Below are positions 29,793-40,800 of a DNA stretch of 46,990 nt, in pieces. The notes under the pieces were generated by a model. The model had not been told where the DNA came from, did not search any database, and worked only from the letters and a program-made list of their open reading frames with translations. A program made the translations under genes and the position numbers. This DNA comes from Nemertoderma westbladi (lineage: Eukaryota > Xenacoelomorpha > Nemertodermatida > Nemertodermatidae), in assembly GCA_032718475.1 (NCBI GenBank), contig JAUCBJ010006620.1, positions 1 through 46,990 on the forward strand, read 5' to 3'. Within the stretch, counting starts at the first letter, position 1, and each line of letters opens with the position of its first letter.

Positions 29793-30443
29793 CTAGAAGG
29801 GTATAAGTTTCTTGTTTTTATTTTTTAAAGTTTTTCCAGCATCGAACTGATGTTTTAGGAGTTCCTCGATGTCTCTGTTCTCTTCAACCCAGGCGTCTCG
29901 CTCCTTGTAGAACTGTTGTTGATTCCGCGCCAACTCAGCTGTCCTCCGCTCCAGATCTAGTTTCGTCTCTTCCACCTCTTTCTTAAAATTAGCTTCGCTT
30001 TCTTTATGTTTCCGGAGTTTTTCTTTTACTTTGATCTCGAAGACTTGTTCCATCTCCTGTTCCATTTTCTTCATTTTGGCGCAGTGGTCGACCCTCTCGT
30101 CTTCCAGACCGGCCATCGGGTTCTTCATTAAGGTCCCGCTAGAGGAGCTGCTGATTTTGAGGGCGTTTGTCGCCGGCTGGTCGCCGGAGCTGGCGACCCG
30201 GGACCAGTGGGCCTGTCGGTAGTTCTCGTAGTGCACGCTGTTGGTCGTAGCCTTCAGGTCGTTGAGATGAGTTCGTATCAGCATGGTGCGGAGTGTGTGG
30301 AAGTCGTTGTGTTCGATGTTGTCAACCTCCACGACCCCCCAGGGGTAGACTCGGGCGCGCACCAACCTGCCGCTGTCCTTAGGTACGCTAGTGTTGCTCC
30401 CCACTATCGCGAAAGGAACGCGACTTTTACGTTCGCGGTTCAG
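29793..30443 (-). CDS. Septin, coding exon 2 (C-terminal)
   Basis: Read on the minus strand, the acceptor TTTTTCTTAG lies directly before position 30443, and the exon runs to TAG at 29793-29795 (216 residues). It starts [18 protein letters not shown] and continues with the septin unique element: [10 protein letters not shown], then [14 protein letters not shown] and VHYENYR, conserved in all septins. A linker and a long coiled coil follow (about 100 residues, rich in E, K and Q, from [15 protein letters not shown] to EELLKHQF), typical of septins of the SEPT2/4/5 and SEPT6/7 types. The frame joins exon 1 in phase 0. Confidence 0.93.
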   Translation of the reverse strand: MNRERKSRVPFAIVGSNTSVPKDSGRLVRARVYPWGVVEVDNIEHNDFHTLRTMLIRTHLNDLKATTNSVHYENYRQAHWSRVASSGDQPATNALKISSSSSGTLMKNPMAGLEDERVDHCAKMKKMEQEMEQVFEIKVKEKLRKHKESEANFKKEVEETKLDLERRTAELARNQQQFYKERDAWVEENRDIEELLKHQFDAGKTLKNKNKKLIPF

Positions 30444-30619
30444 CTAAGAAAAAGCAAATATAAAGTGCGATATATATATAATAGAGAAAAGGGATAAACA
30501 ACGAGAAGTCAAACCGCCATTTTTGATTATTCTTTTTTATTTTATTCAGTTTTAACTTTTATGATTTTAGACGAGAGAAGTTTAATGTATATATTTTCTA
30601 CATAAAATGTACACTATCA

Positions 30620-30642
30620 CCCCCCCCCCCCCCCCCCCCCCC
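30620..30642 (+). repeat. Poly-C tract, 23 bases
   Basis: An uninterrupted C run directly adjoins the start of the 36-bp minisatellite. Confidence 0.9.
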
Positions 30643-30649
30643 TTCCGGT

Positions 30650-31906
30650 GTGGGCGCTACTCCTATCTGCAACCCGAGGGTAGGGGTGGGTGCTACTCAT
30701 ATCTGCTACCCGAAGGTAGGGGTGGACGCTACTCCTATCTGCTACCCGAAGGTAGGGGTGGGCGCTACTCCTACCTGCTACCCGAAGGTAGGGGTGGGCG
30801 CTAATCCTATCTGCTACCCGAAGGTAGGGGTGGGCGCTACTCCTATCTGCTACCCGAAGGTAGGGGTGGGCGCTACTCCTATCTGCTACCCGAAGGTAGG
30901 GGTGGGCGCTACTCATATCTGCTATCCAAAGGTAGGGGTGGGCGCTACTCCTATCTGCTATCCAAAGGTAGGGGTGGGCGCTACTCCTATCTGCTACCCG
31001 AAGGTAGGGGTGGGCGCTACTCCTATCTGCTACCCGAGGGTAGGGGTGGGCGCTACTCCTATCTGCTACCCGAAGGTAGGGGTGGGCGCTAATCCTATCT
31101 GCTACCCGAAGGTAGGGGTGGGCGCTACTCCTACCTGCAACCCGAGGGTAGGGGTGGGCGCTACTCCTATCTGCTACCCGAAGGTAGGGGTGGGCGCTAC
31201 TCCTATCTGCTACCCGAAGGTAGGGGTGGGCGCTACTCCTACCTGCAACCCAAGGGTAGGGGTGGGCGCTACTCCTATCTGCTACCCGAAGGTAGGGGTG
31301 GGCGCTACTCCTATCTGCTACCCGAAGGTAGGGGTGGGCGCTACTCCTACCTGAAACCCAAGGGTAGGGGTGGGCGCTACTCCTATCTGCTACCCGAAGG
31401 TAGGGGTGGGCGCTACTCCTATCTGCTACCCGAAGGTAGGGGTGGGCGCTACTCCTATCTGCTACCCGAAGGTAGGGGTGGGCGCTACTCCTACCTGCAA
31501 CCCAAGGGTAGGGGTGGGCGCTACTCCTATCTGCTACCCGAAGGTAGGGGTGGGCGCTACTCCTATCTGCTACCCGAAGGTAGGGGTGGGCGCTACTCCT
31601 ACCTGCAACCCAAGGGTAGGGGTGGGCGCTACTCCTATCTGCTACCCGAAGGTAGGGGTGGGCGCTACTCCTATCTGCTACCCGAAGGTAGGGGTGGGCG
31701 CTACTCCTATCTGCTACCCGAAGGTAGGGGTGGGCACTACTCCTATCTGCTACCCGAAGGTAGGGGTGGGCGATAAACCTATCTGCTACCCGAGGGTAGG
31801 GGTGGGCGCTACTCCTATCTGCTACCCGAAGGTAGGGGTGGGCGCTACTCCTATCTGCTACCCGAAGGTAGGGGTGGGCGCTACTCCTATCTGATACCCG
31901 AAGGCT
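30650..31906. repeat. 36-bp minisatellite, about 35 units, with higher-order periodicity
   Basis: The unit CGCTACTCCTATCTGCTACC plus CGAAGGTAGGGGTGGG is repeated without spacers. Because 36 is a multiple of 3, the plus strand reads VGVGATPICYPK repeats (one TGA at about 31352), and the minus strand reads AHPYLRVADRSS repeats. A variant unit, CTACCTGCAACCC, occurs at 31131, 31239, 31347, 31491 and 31599, at intervals of 108, 108, 144 and 108 bp. The second half is therefore mostly a 3-unit higher-order repeat. It lies wholly inside the septin intron. Confidence 0.95.
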
Positions 31907-32127
31907 GCCTTCTGGATATATATAATGAATATATTTAAATAGGTTATAAATAGAGATAACGTAGAACGAATTTCATGAAATTCAAAACCTTGATTTGTAA
32001 AATTTTTGTTTCAACTATATAAATGTGTTTAGTTTAGACATGACATATACAATACAAACGAAACGTAAAACCAAAAGATAACTAATTATTACGACTAGGG
32101 TTCGTTCTTAATGATACACTTTTACCA

Positions 32128-33141
32128 TCATTTTATTTTGACCAACATTTTCCCAATATTTTCCCCTTTGAATAATCCAATGAATGCCTTTGGAATGTTC
32201 TCAAATCCTTCCACTATAGTTTCCCGGTAATGCAAACAGCCTTGTCGCACCCAACCAATGAGACGATCCACAGCCATCTTGCAATCATCGACTCCCCACC
32301 GTGTAAATAAAAAACCCTCCATTCTCAATTCCTTTACTAGGATCTGTAAAGGATAGACCATCATACCACTGGTGCCTAAATCCTCGTTATAACGAGAGAT
32401 GGCACCAGAGATCGCAACCCTTCCTCTTTTGTTCATTTGGGCCATAATCGTGATGGAATCAGGACCGCCAACATTATCAAAGAACACATCGATTCCATTT
32501 GGAGCCACCTTACTGAGAGATTCGGCAATGGACTCCGTCTTGTAGTTAATGGTATGATCGAAGCCTATTGATTTCAACCAATCAACCTTTTCTTGACTAC
32601 CTGTTATACCAATCACATTCGAGCAGCCAACGATTTTGGCGATCTGACCAACAACACTTCCAATTGCACCGCCTGCGCAATTTACTATGACAGTTTCGCC
32701 CGGTTTCGCCTCAGCTATATTGAGCAACCCAAGGTAAGCACTAATTCCATTTAGACCCAAACAACCCATATATAATGACATCGGTAAATCCTTAAGTTTT
32801 TCCACTTTGGTTAAAGTAGATGGAGTGGGGTGGTCAGTAATAGATTTTGGTATAATCGCTTTATCCTTCCACCCACAATGGGAATAAACGAGGCTTCCTA
32901 CAGGATAGTTCGGGTGTTTGGATTGTATAACTTCAGCCAATACGAATGCGAGAATCTCTACTGGGGGCGTCTGACCCGAAAAGTAAACTCTCTGAAACGG
33001 ATCCACTGACACAAACTCAGACTCTATCAGAATTTCTCCATCTTTCAATTCAGGTAAATTCACATCTTCGATGACAAAATCAGACTGTTTGGGCATCCCG
33101 TTGAATTGGGTTTTAATCATCCACCTTCGAGCTCGAACCAT
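32128..33141 (-). CDS. Prostaglandin reductase 1-like NADPH-dependent enone reductase, intronless, nested in septin intron
   Basis: A single-exon 337-residue protein of the medium-chain reductase superfamily, leukotriene B4 dehydrogenase/PTGR group (usual length about 330). The N-terminus VRARRWMIK with VNLPELKDGEILIE and VSVDPFQRVY is diagnostic. The cofactor loop is CAGGAIGSVVGQIAK (156-169), followed by GITGSQEKVDWLK, INYK (198-201), DVFFDNVGG (218-226), GAISRYN and a C-terminal EGFENIPKAFIGL, KGENIGK. No zinc ligands are expected and none are seen. These enzymes reduce the 13,14 or 10,11 double bond of keto-prostaglandins, leukotriene B4 derivatives and lipid enals in the cytosol. The lack of introns and the same-strand position inside another gene's intron suggest a functional retrocopy, but no poly(A) tail or target duplication was found. 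Confidence 0.92.
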   Translation of the reverse strand: MVRARRWMIKTQFNGMPKQSDFVIEDVNLPELKDGEILIESEFVSVDPFQRVYFSGQTPPVEILAFVLAEVIQSKHPNYPVGSLVYSHCGWKDKAIIPKSITDHPTPSTLTKVEKLKDLPMSLYMGCLGLNGISAYLGLLNIAEAKPGETVIVNCAGGAIGSVVGQIAKIVGCSNVIGITGSQEKVDWLKSIGFDHTINYKTESIAESLSKVAPNGIDVFFDNVGGPDSITIMAQMNKRGRVAISGAISRYNEDLGTSGMMVYPLQILVKELRMEGFLFTRWGVDDCKMAVDRLIGWVRQGCLHYRETIVEGFENIPKAFIGLFKGENIGKMLVKIK

Positions 33142-33356
33142 GATTACTTTATTAAGCCGTACTATACCGGTTTACTAACACACCACACACCATACAATAT
33201 GTAGGTGAACATTGTATGACATATAATCTTTATACAATAGTGTATATATGTATATATAGTAGAGGGTAATACATTTGGCAATTGTGTCTTATTCTGTTGC
33301 CAAGCACACACAGGCCAAGTTTAATGCGATATTTATACAGCCACTGGCCTTCTAAT

Positions 33357-33677
33357 GTTTAAACGGGATCCCGAAGAATATATTAGTTAGGTAAATTTCT
33401 TGAATATCTGATAAATAGTTCCAGCGGAACGGAAATGTTGTGATTATATCGAATTTTTATATCAGTAATCCATACAGAAATCAATTCCAAAATAATTTTA
33501 ATAGAACTTTATATTTCTAATATTTCAGAAGTGAAATATAAAGTGAGTGTTACCCAAAACCCACCACATATACTAATAACTTTAAGGAATTTAATCCAGA
33601 AATGAAATAACGATCCCGAAAAACAGGATCCCGATCCCGGAAATCCCGAAAAGTCTGATCCCTGAACCCGTTTAAAC
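33357..33677 (-). mobile_element. MITE-like element 1 in septin intron
   Basis: The ends read GTTTAAACGGGATCCCG and GATCCCTGAACCCGTTTAAAC. GTTTAAAC on both sides may be an 8-bp target duplication around a GGGATC../..GAACCC inverted repeat (hAT-like), or part of the terminal repeat itself. The body is homologous to 33905-34345 in the opposite orientation (shared GGGTAACACTCACTTTAT, GATATAAAAATTCGATATAAT and TTATCAGATATTCAAGAAAT). Confidence 0.65.
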
Positions 33678-33904
33678 ACTAGCCCACACAGCAACTGAGC
33701 TAACCCCGCCTATTAACGCGCTCTATTGTAAATTAAATACCTTATTTGGTTTTGTTTATTTGCAGTTTATTATAAGTTTGTAATGAGTTAACCCTTTTGG
33801 CACTAAACAAACAGTTGTAAGTAATAATGGAAATAACTCGACTTTTCTGAGTGGTTCTTAATAGGCTCTTACTGCAGCACTGGTAGACAGAATGCTACAC
33901 ACAG

Positions 33905-34345
33905 TGCGGTGCACAGTAGTGTTGAAACGGGATCAGACTTTTCGTGATTTTCGGGACCGGAATTATCACTCTCGGGATCCCGTTTTTCGGGATCGGGATT
34001 GCAATTTACGATTAAATTCCTGTAAGTTCATAGTATATATGGCAGCCTTTGGGTAACACTCACTTTATCTTACACTTCTGAAATATCAGTAAGATAAAGT
34101 TCTATTAAAATTAGTTTGCAATTGATTAATGGATGGTTTACTGATATAAAAATTCGATATAATCAAAACATTTCCGGTACCGGTAAGGTTTTTTACTTAA
34201 CGTGCTTGATAATAAATAAATATAATTTATTAATTATTGGTTTTCAAGCTTCTACTTCAATAATTTCCGTTCTGCTGGAATTATTTATCAGATATTCAAG
34301 AAATTTACTAAACTATATTATTTACTTCGGGATCCCGTTCCAAAA
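33905..34345 (+). mobile_element. MITE-like element 2, inverted relative to element 1
   Basis: About 80% similar by eye to the reverse complement of 33357-33677, with an extra segment of about 85 bp (around 34172-34265) containing CCGGTACCGGTAAGG. The right side continues into more GGGATCGGGATT/GGGATCCCT motifs up to about 34402, so its end is unclear. Confidence 0.65.
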
Positions 34346-34477
34346 AAAGTCGGGATCGGGATTGCATTTTTTGCCGGGATCCTGGTATTTCGGGATCCCT
34401 AGACTGCACAGCACATGGAAACTTTTAATATTTTTACTCGATATTTTATTCCTCAATGTAAAAAGCAATAAACTAAC

Positions 34478-35488
34478 TTTATTCTCCTCCTCGTCGTCCA
34501 TATCGGGGAACTGATAGATGGAGATCTTGTTGGCCTGGAGATCGGCGATCACTTTCTTCTTGAAGGCCTCGCACTCCTCCGCGGTGAGACTGTCTGCCTT
34601 CCCTATAACCGGCAGGAGGTTCACCTTGTTGTGCAAGGCCTTCATGCACTGCACGTCGATTGCCTTGAGGCCGTGGCCGTTGGGCGCGATGAAGTAGACG
34701 CAGCAGTGAACCCGCTCGTCCGTCGCACTCTGTCGTTTAACCTGCGACTCGCGACGGATGTGTCGCTCGTACTTCTCCTCGATGTGTTGCACCATCGGGG
34801 CCCAGCAGTTCGAGTTGTCCACTCTATCCCCGAACCCCGGGAAATCCACCAACGAGAGTTTCAGATTAACTCCGTTCTCCTTCAACAGAACTCGACTCGT
34901 CTCGACTTTTAGAGTTTTCTGGGTCCTCAGCGACGGACTCGGCAACTCTTTGCTGTATATATCGGTGAGGAAGAGCGTGTTTATGAAGGTGCTCTTACCC
35001 AGACCACTCTCTCCACAGACCATCAGGGTGAACTCGAACCCATTCCGGACCGCTTTCCGGTGAACTTGGTTCGGAAGGTTCGCGAATCCGACGTATCCGT
35101 TCAGTTTGCGAGGTGGATTACCCGATTTCGATGCGGCCGTCGACGGATACGGTTTCGGAGGAGGCAGCGGTTTGTTGAATTCCGACTGACTCGGTTTCGG
35201 CGAGGTTGCCATTGTGGGACTCGCTTTGGGCGCGGATTGCTCTTTGTGCTCGGTCGGTACGGGACTCACTCGCAGGGATACTTGGGCGGTGGAACGGGAC
35301 ACGGGGGCGGGGGTTTCACTCGCACGACGGTTGGCGGGGGAGCTGGGAGGTCGGTAACTCGAGACGGCTTCGCTCGGACGACGGTCTGACTCGCGATCGC
35401 TGTTGGCCGACGGAATTTGGGATTCCGTTCGTTTATTTAAGTTCAAGAAGTATCGTTCTCGGGCACTGTTAGACGCGCTAGACATCAT
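34478..35488 (-). CDS. Septin GTPase, coding exon 1 (SEPT2/4/5-type)
   Basis: This exon gives 337 residues; with exon 2 the protein is 553. Residues 1-128 are a Ser/Pro-rich disordered extension. The domain opens with [20 protein letters not shown], the signature of the SEPT1/2/4/5 subgroup. The G1 loop is GESGLGKS (159-166), the switch II/G3 motif is DFPGFGD (215-221), and the G4 motif is GKAD (296-299), where AKAD is usual. The exon ends at ..DMDDEEENK with donor GTTAGT. Septins bind GTP and assemble into hetero-oligomers and filaments at the cell cortex, cleavage furrow and base of the cilium. The start is one of two adjacent ATGs (35486-35488 and the next codon). 5' UTR exons are not identified. 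Confidence 0.93.
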
Positions 35489-35747
35489 AAGCTAACCAAA
35501 TTGTATGGAATTATATGCAGCCAAAACGTAAAACATATTTACGCCAGAATATATCGGCACGGTAGCGCATATAAAAATCTCCAAAACTTGTATTTAATGT
35601 ACCGGTAGGCCTAATAAATAATTAAAAGCTGCAAAAAAATACCTAATACAGTAATACTGGGGAAGTCACAATAGCGTACCGAGACCGACCGGTGGACATT
35701 TTTTCTTTCAAAAGTGTCCAAAACACCGTGGGTTTTCTGAAACGTTC

Positions 35748-35895
35748 AATTGAGGAAAAGGAGCAGGATACAGAGGCAAGCTTTTCTAACCAAAACAATA
35801 AACGGCCACTTTACAGCTTTACCAATTGAGGGAATGGAGCAGGTTACAGAGGCAGGCTTTTATAACCAAAACAATAAACGATCACTTTACCAATT
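35748..35895 (+). repeat. 76-bp tandem pair related to repeat R1
   Basis: CAATTGAGG..GGAGCAGG.TACAGAGGCA..CTTT..TAACCAAAACAATAAACG occurs twice, 76 bp apart. The same motifs form one end of R1 at 22690-22760 (minus strand). Confidence 0.7.
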
Positions 35896-37246
35896 GAGGG
35901 AAACCATATCTGCATATTATCAGACAGTCAGTACACAGTACAGCAGTAGGCACATGGCTGCATGGTCAGACAGAGACAGTCAGTACCGGTACCGGTCGGT
36001 ATCCCTTCCCTACCCTAGTCACTACTATAACCCAAAAAATACCAATGCTGATTGTAGTAAGAAAGAAGTCAATAGCAAAGCAATCATCAGATCATGGATT
36101 TGGATGTATGTATGCCTTGCCTATATTGCAGGTATTGGGAGTATGCAGGTAGGCCTATGACATGAATGACATGATACACTAACATCCATCGCCATCGGTA
36201 CGCAAAAGTGATAGAACCCTAACTGCCTAATAGGTACCGGTACTTATACCGCAATACCGGTACTGCGGTAACACTGAACACCCTGGGTAACACCAGATAG
36301 GTCTGTAGGTTAGGCGTACCACCTACCTGCCTACGGTAAATAGACTGATAGAGGGAGTGACATTAGCATTACTGCATTACATAGCCAGGTCGCGCAGGGG
36401 TACATTCTGACATTATCTGATTATTCACATGTTCAGAAACAGACTGCCTGACTGCTGGAGTGTTAGAACAAACACAAGACAGCACATACAGACAGACATC
36501 TGGCTGTCTGGACATACGGCTGTACGGTAACAAGAACAACTACCAGACTGCCAGGCCAGACTACACGAACTATATCATATATACAGCTGTACAGTACAGA
36601 CAGGCAGATAAAATAGCTGACTACGTCTGACAGTCTGACGTCTGACTAGCAGACTAGTGCTACGCTACTGCGGACTGCTACAGCTACAGTGCTACAGCAG
36701 TACAGCGCTACCGCGGTGCAGTCGTGCAGTACGGTACTAGCAGACTAGTACTACAGTCAGTGACAGTACTACACTGCTACATACTAGCAGACTAGGCAAT
36801 TGCCAAGTGCAGAAGTGCAATGCATTGGTAGGCCTACTGCAGTACAGCAGTACTGGCTGGCTGTCTGCTACAGCAGTACGGCGTACGGGTCCTACGAATT
36901 ACCCAAAAAAACACTATATTCTGATATTACCCAAAAAAAAATTACACAAAAAACACAATCTGACAATATCTGAATATTACCCAATAAAAACTACCCAAAA
37001 AGACTTTTTTTCTTAAACAATGTACTGCGGCAGTACTGACTGACTGATGTATCTACTGTACTGCTCCTATATGGAATACTGACAAAAAGCGCGCCACACG
37101 CATTCTGGTTAAACGAAAATTGCGCCACCCATGATATCAAATGCGCGCCAAGCGAACAATTGACTATGAAATTTTGCAGTAATTGCTTAATTGTAATAAT
37201 TTATCAGTTTATAATGCTGTAGCCCTACAGTATTTTAACATTAAAA
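35896..37246. other. Low-complexity intergenic DNA, no gene
   Basis: 36430-36900 is a scrambled series of CAGACAG, CTACAGTAC and GCTACAGCAG words. ACCGGT palindromes are frequent at 35980-36260. 36900-37020 has repeated ATTACCCAAAAAA. No ORF has coding character. Confidence 0.4.
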
Positions 37247-37530
37247 TGCGAGTGTAGCGAGCAAGGAAATTTTCCAATTATATCTGATTATGTTAACATA
37301 AATACAGTCTGACAGTAATAGTCCTGTAGTCAGATAGTGCTGTATAGTTGTAGTAGTAGGTAAACGTCAACTGACTGTTTTTAAATGCAGATGTGATCAA
37401 GATGCGAGCGTAGCGAGCACGAAAATTTTAACATTTCAGCATTTAAAGTAGGCAAAGCGAGTGTTTTCAAATGTCAAATGCAGATGTCATTAAATTGTGA
37501 GCTGGCGAGCGTAGCGAGCACGGAAATTCT
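37247..37530 (+). repeat. GCGAGCGTAGCGAGC repeats, about 3 units
   Basis: GCGAGYGTAGCGAGCAMGRAAATT occurs at about 37249, 37404 and 37505. The last two belong to roughly 100-bp units that also share AAATGCAGATGT. A fourth relative (GCGAGCGGAGCGAGCGGACATTTTT) lies at about 42707, on the other side of the Gypsy insertion. Confidence 0.65.
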
Positions 37531-37556
37531 GCTGACAGGCTGAATCATGCAGGCTG

Positions 37557-37780
37557 TGTGATATAATAATAACGTCTGTTCGATATCAGATATATATTAC
37601 GATCATTATATCAGTTATAGGCCAGTAGGCCAACACAGTATTACGGGTTATACAGTCAGAGTCAGACAGTAGACCGGTAGGTATAAATTGCATTATTATA
37701 TATATTATATATAGTTCTGTAGATACAAAAGATAGGATAAATCAGTTTGAATCTCCCGCCTATTAAGTCCTGTTACTACA
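37557..37780 (-). repeat. 3' LTR of the Gypsy element (224 bp)
   Basis: On the element strand it runs TGTAGTAACAGG to TTATATCACA and is identical to the copy at 42341-42564. Confidence 0.97.
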
Positions 37781-37824
37781 TCTCCCCTTTATCTTTCATT
37801 CCCCCCTTTACTAGAGTTCTCTAC

Positions 37825-40800
37825 TCAGACAGTGAATCTAACCAGTTTTTTATTGTTGCAAGATCTTTGAGGGCCACGATGAGGATTATTGGTAACATCA
37901 TGGTTTATGACTACAGGCGTGTCGTTAACAGGCGTGTCGTTAACAGCATAATCAAGACGAATGAACTTCCTGTTTCTCCACAGAACAGCTCCATCCTTTA
38001 AGTTTATTCTGTATCTCCTCTGTCTGGGAAATGCCTTTGAGATTATTCCCTGGCGGATCCATCTTCCTGAACGCATGTCTTGAATTCTAACATGTTCACC
38101 CAAGAGAAATGTGGGGAGATCGTGGGCGTATTTATCATGATATAATTTTTGTTTCTTTGCATGTTCTTCTAAACTCTTTCGAGCTTCTTGGGGAATCCCT
38201 GCCTGAACAGCCAGTGGGTGTATTGGGATTAAGGTTCGCTGCTGATAGCCATGAAACATGGTAGCAGGACTCATGTTACTGTTGTTAGGGGTATTTCTCA
38301 ACTCCATCAGAGCCGTCTGGAACTCAATCGATTCAAGCTTTGCATCTACTTTGTCCAGTAGTCCCTTTAGAACTTTAACCATGGCTTCAGCATGTCCATT
38401 GCTTCTGGGATTTTTAGGAGATGATGGACGCCATTCTACACCATACTGATCCAGAAAATTTGCAAATTCTAAGGACGAGTACTGTGGCCCCCCATCTGAT
38501 CGCAAAGTCTTTGGAATCCCAGTGATTGCGAACCACTCTAAAAGTTATCTTTTCACTTTATCTGTATTAGGGTCTGTGGCCCAGTCAGTAATAAAAGGAT
38601 AACCTGTCAGTCTGCATACATATATCAAATATTTCCTCCCATGCAATGCGAATAAGTCTGTTGTAGCTACTTCAAAAGGAAAGGAGGGTAACTTGTCTTG
38701 AATTAATGTTTCACGTTGATGTGATGGCAGTCTTTCTTGACATAATTTACAGGAATGAACACGCTGGCGAATCTCATTAGTTATGGATGGCCAATATATG
38801 GTTTCCCGTGCTCGATTGATGGTCCTAGATTCACCCAAGTGTGCCCCATGTAGGCGATCTAGTATTTTCTTTTGCAATGAATGTGGGATTACAATTCTCT
38901 TCCCAAACAGTACTATATCATCATCCAGAGTTAATTCATTTTTAATACCTTTGAAAGACCTAACGTAGTTATCTTGTTCATTATCATTAATTCCATTGGC
39001 CACTGCTTGAACAAGTTTTTGATAATCATTATCTCTTCTTGCAGCTTCACGGATTTCATGGAGCAGGATATCATTATATCCTGTTTCTATATGATCAACA
39101 TCGCTGTTGAACTCGGTAACAGCCACTTTAGTCACAGCCTGAACAGCACATACTACTTCCCAATCTATAGGCTCAGGATCTTCTACAGGAGAACGCGATA
39201 AACAGTCAGCAATGCAATTTTCTTTACCATTTCGCCATGTCAACTGAAATATATAATCTTGTAATGCCATGCGGTATCTTTGTACTTTGACATTCTCTAT
39301 ATCACTAAGAGATTGACTATTATAAATTGGAATGAGAGGGCGGTGATCCGTAACAACATTGAACTCTATACCAGACAGGTATATCCGGAGCTTTCTAATT
39401 GCCCAGAAAATCGCGAGGCTTTCCAGTTCTATCATTGGCCAACGGGACTCTGGATCAGATAAGAAACGTGATCCACAGTCTACAAGTTTATATACATCTC
39501 CATGTTTCTGAAGTAGGTTAAAGCCCAAGCCGTTTTTGCGGGATGCATCCACTTCAAGTCTTGTCTTAAGACAAGGATCATACATGGCTAACACAGGTGG
39601 GGTCAACAATATATGTTTAACTTCCTCAAAGGCATCACTATGGTACTTAGTCCAAGAGAATTCATTCTTTGTTTTAAGATTATCACGCAGTGGAGCTGAA
39701 GCCTCACTTAGCTTTGATGTAAATGAAGCTATCTGCTGTGCCATCCCCATAAATGAACGAAGGTCTTTGCGAGTTTGAGGGGGAGGGAATTCACTAATTG
39801 CCCTTAGTTTCTTAGGGTCTGCCTCAATTGTTCCCTTTCTAAGGACGAAACCTACAAATTTTATTTCTTCTTTTGCGAATTTGAATTTCTCTCGGCTGAT
39901 AGTAATTCCGAATTCCCTGCAACGAATGAGAACTGTTCTCACTCTCTGAATATGTTCTCTAAAGGAATCATCATCTATAAGGATGTCATCCACTACTTTG
40001 TTTACTCTGGGGATACCAGCGATTGCTTGATCGCCCCGACGACAATAATGATCACCAGTTGATATGAAGCCCATTGGACTTCTAAGGAATCTATATCGAC
40101 CCCAAGGAGTTAAGAAACATGTCAGGTCCCTTGAATTTTCAGCGAGGGGCATTTGGAAGTATCCATTTACTGCATCCAAGGATGTAAACCACCTTGACTT
40201 TGGGTCTATATTATTAATGGCATCTCGCGGGGTTGGGAATGGATATACAACCCGTTGTACCTCGGAATTTAATCGCGTATAATCCACTGTCAACCTGAGC
40301 TTGCCATTAGACTTAGGGACTATAACTATTGGGTGGGCCCATTCTGTTGGTCGGTTTCCTACTTGTTCTATGACCTTAGACTCTTCAAGACTATCCAAGA
40401 GGTTCTTAGTCTCTTCGCGGTATGCGAAAGGAATTTTTCTTGCATTGTATATAGCAAACGGCTTAGCATCAGGTTTAAGATCTATTACCATGGGCTCACA
40501 GTTCATCTCTTTAAGGGTTTTATCTAATTTATCAGCACTAAGGATACTTTCCCCAAAAACATCTTTGAATTCTTCAATTAGCTGCATTTCAATCGTTTTT
40601 ATTTGTTCTAAAGTTGGGTCTCTTGGATAAAAACATTTTATTTCATCATTAACAGCTGCCTCATGTACTACAGATATTTGTTGATACTCTTTAAAAGAGG
40701 GAAGTGGTAGAGGCAGTGGGAAATCATCGTGAACAATATTAAGTTCTTTACAAGCGTTTAAGGATAAATAAAGATTCTTATCTGGGATATCAGGTGAAAA

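Larger units (their letters stand above)
30444..34477 (-). other. Septin intron (4034 bp) hosting a nested gene and repeats
   Basis: The minus-strand donor is AAA|GTTAGT at 34478/34477 and the acceptor TTCTTAG at 30444. It interrupts the septin GTPase domain between ..DEEENK and LNRERK... The intron contains an intact reductase ORF on the same strand, a 1.3-kb minisatellite, a C23 tract and two MITE-like elements in opposite orientation. Confidence 0.9.

Noticed and set aside
29793-30404. An independent myristoylated coiled-coil protein beginning MGSNTS
   Set aside because: The sequence upstream of that codon is coding and preceded by a splice acceptor; YPWGVVEV and VHYENYR show it is the C-terminal exon of the septin, and the first residue is GTG (Val).
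30650-31894. Long ORFs of 234 and 174 codons reading VGVGATPICYPK repeats
   Set aside because: They are the translation of a 36-bp minisatellite inside the septin intron on the strand opposite to the gene; the open frame follows from the period being a multiple of three.
30620-31906. Possible CRISPR array
   Set aside because: Repeats are contiguous with no unique spacers, and the setting is a eukaryotic intron.
35060-35472. Plus-strand ORFs opposite septin exon 1
   Set aside because: Antisense shadows of the GC-rich first exon.
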